From: an uncultured Myxococcales bacterium
GTDB taxonomy: Bacteria; Myxococcota_A; UBA9042
DNA: 47,771 bases
Direction: 5' to 3'
Assembly (NCBI GenBank): GCA_903840165.1
Contig: CAIMEY010000023.1
Coordinates: 1-47,771 of the forward strand
How positions within the stretch are numbered: position 1 is the stretch's first letter; every line of letters starts with the position of its first letter. Position numbers and translations under genes: made by a program. This document shows, in pieces, positions 43,150-47,771 of the stretch. Below the pieces are notes generated by a model that saw only the letters and a list, made by a program, of their open reading frames with translations, was not told where the DNA came from and did no database searches.

Positions 43150-44091
43150 CTACGGACTCGGCACGGCCAGCGCGTTCAGGGCTGCTACGTCCGCGATCAG
43201 GTCGCCGACATCGTAGAAGTCCACCGCGACGAAATTGGGCAACTGCTTGGTTTCTTTGAGGCATTGCTGCAGCCGATCCGCCAGAAGTGGATTGGCATTG
43301 GCCTGCGTCGCCGCCGTCTTGCTCGCCAGCGGATTGGTGATGAAGTGGTTGATTACAAAGAGGGGATTGCCCGCCTTGCCGCGTAGGCGCGCGCACGAAA
43401 AATCGGCCGGCGTCTTATTGGCGTAGTCCGTGTCCCAGGCGAAGGTTTGGTAGCCATGGTTCCAGGGCAGGGCACCGCCACCAGACTCAGTCATGATAAA
43501 TATCCGCTGGTTGCTGTTGATCATCGTCCTCAACGTCGGAAACGGCTGGCCCTCGGCCTGGTGCCAGCACATCGGCAGCATTCCCGCCGCGTCGAGCCCC
43601 GCGTTCATCGCGGCCTCAGGCACGTAATCCTCTAGGATGAAACTAATAATTTCATGCGGGTGTTCGTCTAGCCACACGCGAATCTTGGTCATCGCCGCGG
43701 CAAAATCCTCAGCGCCCAGTGTGCAACTGCTGTGGCATAAGTAGGTTTTGCCGGTCTGCGTCGCGTCGTCGCCATCGTAGGGATGCACGTCGATCATAAA
43801 GCCGCGAATTCCGTCATCTAATTGCGTAATTAGACCATGATCTTGATTGGGGACTAGCCAGCCTTCGTCCTGATTGCTCATGGCGTTGTGCGCCGTCGCC
43901 AGCACGACTTGGTCCAGGCGGCGGTCGCATAAAGATTTGAATCCGTTGCAAAAAATGGGCGGAGTGCTGTCCGCCATGCCACCGCTGGCCTGTGCGTCCA
44001 AAGCGGGCGAAGTCGCTGACGACCCGCAACTGGCTAAGGTCCAGGCGATGAACAGCAGTATGGACGCGAAATATAGGTATTTATTGAACAT
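43150..44091 (-). CDS. PI-PLC X-type phosphodiesterase-like lipoprotein
   Basis: 313 residues. A signal peptide with lipobox LASC anchors it. The PI-PLC X-type TIM barrel has the catalytic His motifs ATAHNAM and LCHSSC, GIRGFMIDVHPYD, and EIISFILEDYV. It probably cleaves phosphodiester headgroups at the cell surface. Its ATG (44091) overlaps the stop of the radical-SAM gene by 11 nt, so the two are translationally coupled. Confidence 0.88.
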   Translation of the reverse strand: MFNKYLYFASILLFIAWTLASCGSSATSPALDAQASGGMADSTPPIFCNGFKSLCDRRLDQVVLATAHNAMSNQDEGWLVPNQDHGLITQLDDGIRGFMIDVHPYDGDDATQTGKTYLCHSSCTLGAEDFAAAMTKIRVWLDEHPHEIISFILEDYVPEAAMNAGLDAAGMLPMCWHQAEGQPFPTLRTMINSNQRIFIMTESGGGALPWNHGYQTFAWDTDYANKTPADFSCARLRGKAGNPLFVINHFITNPLASKTAATQANANPLLADRLQQCLKETKQLPNFVAVDFYDVGDLIADVAALNALAVPSP

Positions 44092-45271
44092 AAGTCCACG
44101 GTGGTTCACGCGGGTTGACCTGTACGCCCTGGGCCGTGAAGCCGCGCTCCAACTGGTCCAACATGTCGCGTTCCCAGGCCTCATCCAAGGGTCCAGTGCG
44201 GCCGATCTCCCCTAAAATCTTGGCAATTCGATCTTTTTCAAAGAGCTGCCCCAAGTGCACCACCGAAATCAGCGGTGCCAGCAACTCGACAAAACGCTTT
44301 GGATTCAAAGGCAAAATCGGCGTGACCATGGCGAATGTCATCACCCCTGCGTCTTTGAGCGTGCGCAACGTTGCCAGGCGCTGGGCGATCGGCTCGGCCC
44401 GGGGCTCCACGGCACCGCAGACCTCGTCATCGTCAGTTCCTACAGAGAATCCAACCCTTGCCTGCGGATTGGCCGTCAGCAGGTCGAGGTCGCGCAACAC
44501 CAGCGAGTCCCGCGTCAAGATCATCGGCGCGAACGCGGCGGCATTGAGAACCTTGAGGCAACTTCGCGTAATTTCGTAGCGTTTCTCCGCGCGCTGGTAT
44601 GGATCGGTGATGATTGGGCTCATGCGCACGTTGCCCGGAGGCAGACGTTTGACCTCGGCCTCCAAGATCTCGGCCGCATTGGCCTTGACGTCCAGCCACT
44701 GCCCCCAGGGTAGCGCGGGCAGGCCTTGGAGCGAGCGACTCAAGTCCCCGCGATGACTGGCATAACAGTAGGGACAGCCGATCAGACAGCCCACGTACGG
44801 ATTGAGGTAGTAGGCCGCCGGACCCTCATGAACCAACATACGTTTCACTTGAACTTCACGCACTTGCACGCGCAGGCTGGGAAACGGCGCACGGTCATCC
44901 AGAGCGCCCGCATCAAACTGGCCTTCATGGCGCCGGATGTGTTCGACCACGGCGTGCAGCAGCGCCAGTTCGGACTCGCTTAGCCTACCTCGATCGCGCT
45001 GTAAAATGCTGTAATAAATGTTGAATCGCCGCGTCCGGGCAAAACACTGGCGCTTCTCGTCGGCGCGCTCCAGCTCGACCGTCATCGTCCCGTCCGGGCC
45101 GGCAAAAGTTGCGACAATGCCTTGATCCGTCTCCTGTTCCGTGAGCTGCCACCCTGCGGGCAGCGCGCCGGGTCTTTGCAGGGGGGCAAAGAACTCGGTG
45201 ACGGCGGCAAACAGTTCGTCCTCGGCGGTCTGCACCCGCGCGCCCAAACCTCGTGTATTGGTGACGCTCAT
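44081..45271 (-). CDS. radical-SAM protein of the spore-photoproduct-lyase-like family
   Basis: 396 residues. The iron-sulfur motif CLIGCPYC (CxxxCxxC) with NPYVG before it, and segments PIITDPYQRAEKRYEITR and RDSLVLRDLDLL, match the SPL-like radical-SAM family (often annotated PA0069-type). The first 170 residues have no recognised domain. ATG 45271 (TTG at 45277 in frame) lies after AAGGG. The substrate is unknown. It is coupled to the downstream PI-PLC-like gene. Confidence 0.88.
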   Translation of the reverse strand: MSVTNTRGLGARVQTAEDELFAAVTEFFAPLQRPGALPAGWQLTEQETDQGIVATFAGPDGTMTVELERADEKRQCFARTRRFNIYYSILQRDRGRLSESELALLHAVVEHIRRHEGQFDAGALDDRAPFPSLRVQVREVQVKRMLVHEGPAAYYLNPYVGCLIGCPYCYASHRGDLSRSLQGLPALPWGQWLDVKANAAEILEAEVKRLPPGNVRMSPIITDPYQRAEKRYEITRSCLKVLNAAAFAPMILTRDSLVLRDLDLLTANPQARVGFSVGTDDDEVCGAVEPRAEPIAQRLATLRTLKDAGVMTFAMVTPILPLNPKRFVELLAPLISVVHLGQLFEKDRIAKILGEIGRTGPLDEAWERDMLDQLERGFTAQGVQVNPREPPWTYVQ

Positions 45272-45590
45272 GGCCAATTGCCCTTGTAAAATACAGAGGT
45301 ATCAACGACGGATCGCCCGCCCTGGCTCGACAGGACCCGTGGCCTGGTCCATTTCTACGCCACAGGCTGGAGCCTAGCGCGGGCATCCGGGCGTCGCAAC
45401 TGCCTGAGTCGGCTCCGTGCGCCCGAGCGCTGACGGGAAAGCAAAAAAAGCGTACGAAGAATAGATGCTTAGACCCTTGCTATACATGCATACGTAGGTC
45501 CCGTTTGCCATTTGCCGGCCCCGCCATCCCGGGCTATGCTTGCCTAGAACCTAGCACTGCCGCGCCGGCTTTGGCGCCCTTGGGGATGAG
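45272..45590. other. intergenic region between divergent genes
   Basis: About 320 nt with one dispersed-repeat copy (45468). No gene recognised. Confidence 0.5.
45468..45487 (-). repeat. dispersed repeat, copy 15
   Basis: The plus strand reads CTTAGACCCTTGCTATACAT with GAATAG 16 nt before TATACA, 103 nt upstream of the P-domain protein start. Confidence 0.85.
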
Positions 45591-47534
45591 ATGACCGTTC
45601 GAATTCGCCTTTTAGTTTTAGTGGGTTTACTCCTTGGTATACACCTGAATTCGAACGTCGCGCTGGCCGTCCCCGCCTCACTGCCTGTGGTCGGCGCCCT
45701 GCTGACTACGGCCGGCGTTCCCGCAGCCGACGGCGTCTACGTGGCCAACGTCGCGCTCTATCCGGACGCGGCCGCAGGTCTGGCCGTGTGGAAGGAGGGC
45801 CCGTTGCTCGTGCAGGTCAAGCTCGGCCAGTTCAGCCTCTTGCTCGGCGAGAAGGTCGAACTCAATGCGCAAGTCCTTGCCGCCGCAGGGCAAACGCCAT
45901 GGCTGGGTGTCAAGATTGAGCCGGATCCCGAACTGCCCCGCGTGCCGGTGCGCAGCGTCGCATTCGCGCTTCGGGCGGGCGTGGCCGAAGGACTGGATTG
46001 TTCCGGCTGCATCGGCGAATCCGCACTCGATGCCAAAATCCTTCAACCTTATGCAAAATCAGCAGATTTAGCCCCATACGCCAAGACGGCCAACCTCGCC
46101 AAGGTCGCTTCTTCCGGCAGTTATGCCGACCTCCTTGCCGCCCCCGACCTGTCCGTCTATGCCCAGGTGGCAGCGCTAGCTAGTGTCGCAACCACTGGAA
46201 AGTATGTTGATTTGCTCGGCGCGCCCGATCTGTCCGGGTATGCCAAGACGCAGGCTCTGGCCAAGGTCGCGAGCTCTGGTAGCTACAAAGACCTGATAGA
46301 TCAACCAGTTCTCGCTAAGGTCGGGGCAGCGTGTGGCTCGGGATTGGTCGTTCAGGCCATCAAGCCTGACGGTACCCTGGACTGCATCGCCGTGGCCAAC
46401 AAGCTGAAACCCGATGACATTTCTGTAGTTTCCAACGGCATCGTCAGCGACACCTTCACCGACGCGGCCGTGAGCAGCACGACGCCCAATCCGATTCCCG
46501 ACAACAATCCAGCTGGCACCTTGGATGACATTATCGTTCCAGATCTAGGAGTTGCGCAGAAGCTGTCGGTTTCCTTTGACCTCACCAACTCGGACATCTC
46601 GACCATCGAGGTATATCTCTATGATCCCAATGGTGTCGAGTACTTACTCTACAGCAAGAGCGGCAAGAAGGGCGATGGGCTCAAGCAAACGTCGCCGGCG
46701 CCGATGGCCCTGGTCAAGGGTGATTTGAGTACGTGGATTGGCCTTAATCCTAAAGGAAAATGGCGCCTTCGCGTCGTCGATTCGGGATTCGTGAGCAACC
46801 TCAAGGACGGCCAAATCAACACGTGGAGCCTGCAAATTGGTACACTATCAAGCAAAAAAGTGAGTATTAACGGTGGTTTGCAGCTTCTGGCTCAGGCAGC
46901 GCCGCCCCTGGCTTGCAGCGCGAGCAATCTTGGCCTGATGTACGTGGGAACGGACAAGACCCTGTACATCTGTAACGGCACGGATTTTTACCCGATTTCG
47001 CTCGTGCCTCAGTACGGCACAGTGATGTTGCCGGGGCTCACGTGCAAGGATATCTTGGCCAAAGCACCCGCAACCAAGGACGGCTACTACTGGATCGACC
47101 CAGATGGCCAAGGCGGCCTGACGCCGTTCCAGGTCTACTGCGACATGACCACGACCGGCGGCGGCTGGACCCGCATCGACGAGACCACCAACTACGCGTA
47201 CCAGAATTACTGCGAAGTGCAGTGCGAAAAGCCCTATACCTACACTTTGACAGACCCGCAAATCGCTGGAATCAAAGCGCAATCGACCGAGGCCCGCCAG
47301 GCTTGGCAATGCCACACGGTGGGGGTCGGCGTGGCGTACTTGCTGCGTTGGTGGCCCATGAACACGACCGCGACGTATGCCGAGTGCTGGGCGACCAACA
47401 ACGCCGATGAGAAACAGGCCAGCGGCACCGAAACGACGTTTGCGAACCTTCCCCAGCGGTCGTGGTTCCCTGAGGACAACGGTGACCCGGGAGAGGCAGC
47501 GCAGCACAACGTCGACCACGCCTTTTTCCGCTGA
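45591..47534 (+). CDS. exported P-domain/fibrinogen-like surface protein
   Basis: 647 residues. A signal peptide (LLVLVGLLLGIHLNSNVALA) is followed by an N-terminal domain shared with the protein at 31502 (GLDCSGC linker and tandem VATTGKYVDLLGAPDLS-type units). A proprotein-convertase P-domain-like part covers about 280-425 (DDIIVPDLG, IEVYLYDPNG, KGKWRLRVVDSG). A fibrinogen-like C-terminal domain ends the protein (VYCDMTTTGGGWTRI). It is probably a surface recognition protein. ATG 45591; the stop is followed after 8 nt by a dispersed-repeat copy. Confidence 0.82.
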   Translation: MTVRIRLLVLVGLLLGIHLNSNVALAVPASLPVVGALLTTAGVPAADGVYVANVALYPDAAAGLAVWKEGPLLVQVKLGQFSLLLGEKVELNAQVLAAAGQTPWLGVKIEPDPELPRVPVRSVAFALRAGVAEGLDCSGCIGESALDAKILQPYAKSADLAPYAKTANLAKVASSGSYADLLAAPDLSVYAQVAALASVATTGKYVDLLGAPDLSGYAKTQALAKVASSGSYKDLIDQPVLAKVGAACGSGLVVQAIKPDGTLDCIAVANKLKPDDISVVSNGIVSDTFTDAAVSSTTPNPIPDNNPAGTLDDIIVPDLGVAQKLSVSFDLTNSDISTIEVYLYDPNGVEYLLYSKSGKKGDGLKQTSPAPMALVKGDLSTWIGLNPKGKWRLRVVDSGFVSNLKDGQINTWSLQIGTLSSKKVSINGGLQLLAQAAPPLACSASNLGLMYVGTDKTLYICNGTDFYPISLVPQYGTVMLPGLTCKDILAKAPATKDGYYWIDPDGQGGLTPFQVYCDMTTTGGGWTRIDETTNYAYQNYCEVQCEKPYTYTLTDPQIAGIKAQSTEARQAWQCHTVGVGVAYLLRWWPMNTTATYAECWATNNADEKQASGTETTFANLPQRSWFPEDNGDPGEAAQHNVDHAFFR

Positions 47535-47541
47535 AAATGGT

Positions 47542-47561
47542 TTGTATAGCAAGCCTCTATC
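47542..47561 (+). repeat. dispersed repeat, copy 16
   Basis: TTGTATAGCAAGCCTCTATC, 8 nt after the P-domain protein stop and inside the 77-bp direct repeat. Confidence 0.85.
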
Positions 47562-47675
47562 TGCTCGTTGTGTAAGGATATTCGGCGAACGTCGACTTCG
47601 CTGCGACAGAATTCGTCGCACAGCCACCGCCTGGCCAATGTTGCGTCCGCTCGGGCGCGTCAATGTCCATCAGAC

Positions 47676-47695
47676 GGCCTGAGTCAGGCCATTTT
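47676..47695 (+). terminator. possible rho-independent terminator
   Basis: Hairpin GGCCTG-AGT-CAGGCC (47676-47690) followed by ATTTT. It would terminate transcription from the P-domain protein gene. Confidence 0.5.
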
Positions 47696-47698
47696 GGT

Positions 47699-47718
47699 TT
47701 GTATAGCAAGCCTCTATC
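47699..47718 (+). repeat. dispersed repeat, copy 17
   Basis: TTGTATAGCAAGCCTCTATC, in the second copy of the 77-bp repeat. Confidence 0.85.
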
Positions 47719-47771
47719 TGCTCGTTGTGTAAGGATATTCGGCGAACGTCGACTTCGCTGCGACAGAATTC

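Larger units (their letters stand above)
47538..47771. repeat. perfect 77-bp direct repeat with 157-bp period, reaching the window end
   Basis: 47538-47614 and 47695-47771 are identical. Each begins TGG and then a dispersed-repeat copy, and ends GAATTC. The second copy runs into the end of the window, so the true repeat may be longer or form a tandem array. Confidence 0.95.

Noticed and set aside
11459..47718. Integron attC sites, because some repeats end in GTCTAAC and start with GTTAGAC when reversed
   Set aside because: attC sites need paired R'' and R' boxes in fixed inverted spacing, cassette genes in one direction, and an integron integrase. None of these hold here.
11459..47718. Sigma54 promoters, because of TTGC in the repeat
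   Set aside because: No GG dinucleotide at the required 10-bp distance upstream of GC.

Overview
The window looks like a contig from a high-GC Gram-negative bacterium of the myxobacterial/deltaproteobacterial type (Myxococcota or Bradymonadota-like). That placement is an inference. It rests on giant Cys-rich lipoproteins with Myxococcus-type disulfide repeats, RCC1-repeat lipoproteins, P-domain and fibrinogen-like surface proteins, a BamA-like porin and large multihaem cytochromes. Nothing here names a species.

Layout. (1) 1-9028: the right-hand part of an integrative, conjugative-type element ending at the 3' end of a tRNA-Thr(CGT) gene. It carries one plus-strand gene block: an E2-like protein (cut by the window edge), an E1/ThiF-like protein, a ClpA/B-type AAA+ ATPase, two small membrane proteins, a TraD/HerA-like ATPase, a membrane zinc-ribbon protein and a replication-relaxation winged-helix protein. 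A tyrosine integrase follows. Between the integrase and the tRNA lies a minus-strand two-gene cargo: a winged-helix protein and a TIR-like protein. (2) 9.6-11.4 kb: an OxyR, rubrerythrin and rubredoxin peroxide-defence unit with a good OxyR operator. (3) 11.8-16.6 kb: a 1163-residue Cys-rich lipoprotein and a REP-associated (Y1/HUH) transposase. (4) 17-25 kb: a periplasmic YceI protein and a complete, overlapping histidine operon that packs all ten activities into seven genes, with HisA-HisI-HisE and HisC-HAD phosphatase fusions. (5) 25.5-35.2 kb: an RCC1-repeat lipoprotein, a self-regulated TetR with a C45-type acyltransferase/hydrolase, a cytoplasmic YceI, a glycine-rich surface protein, a NadR-like ATPase and a cyclophilin lipoprotein. 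(6) 35.3-41.5 kb: a respiratory operon with a haem-c outer-membrane-type protein, a cupredoxin, a Rieske protein, cytochrome b and an octahaem cytochrome c. (7) 41.8-47.8 kb: a BamA-like barrel, a PI-PLC-like lipoprotein overlapping a radical-SAM gene, and a P-domain/fibrinogen-like surface protein.

The most unusual signal is a dispersed 20-bp repeat, consensus TTGTATAGCAAGNNTCTAAC. I find 17 clear copies in 11.4-47.8 kb and none in the integrated element. Inverted copies bracket the REP-type transposase, and copies also bracket each of the four large exported-protein genes closely. In one orientation the repeat also resembles an extended -10 promoter (GAATAG, 16 bp, TGC-TATACA). One copy supplies the lipobox of a lipoprotein, and degenerate copies lie inside other coding sequences. 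I read it as a RAYT-driven repeat family that the host has partly put to use as promoters and coding sequence. That interpretation is inference; the repeats themselves are directly visible.
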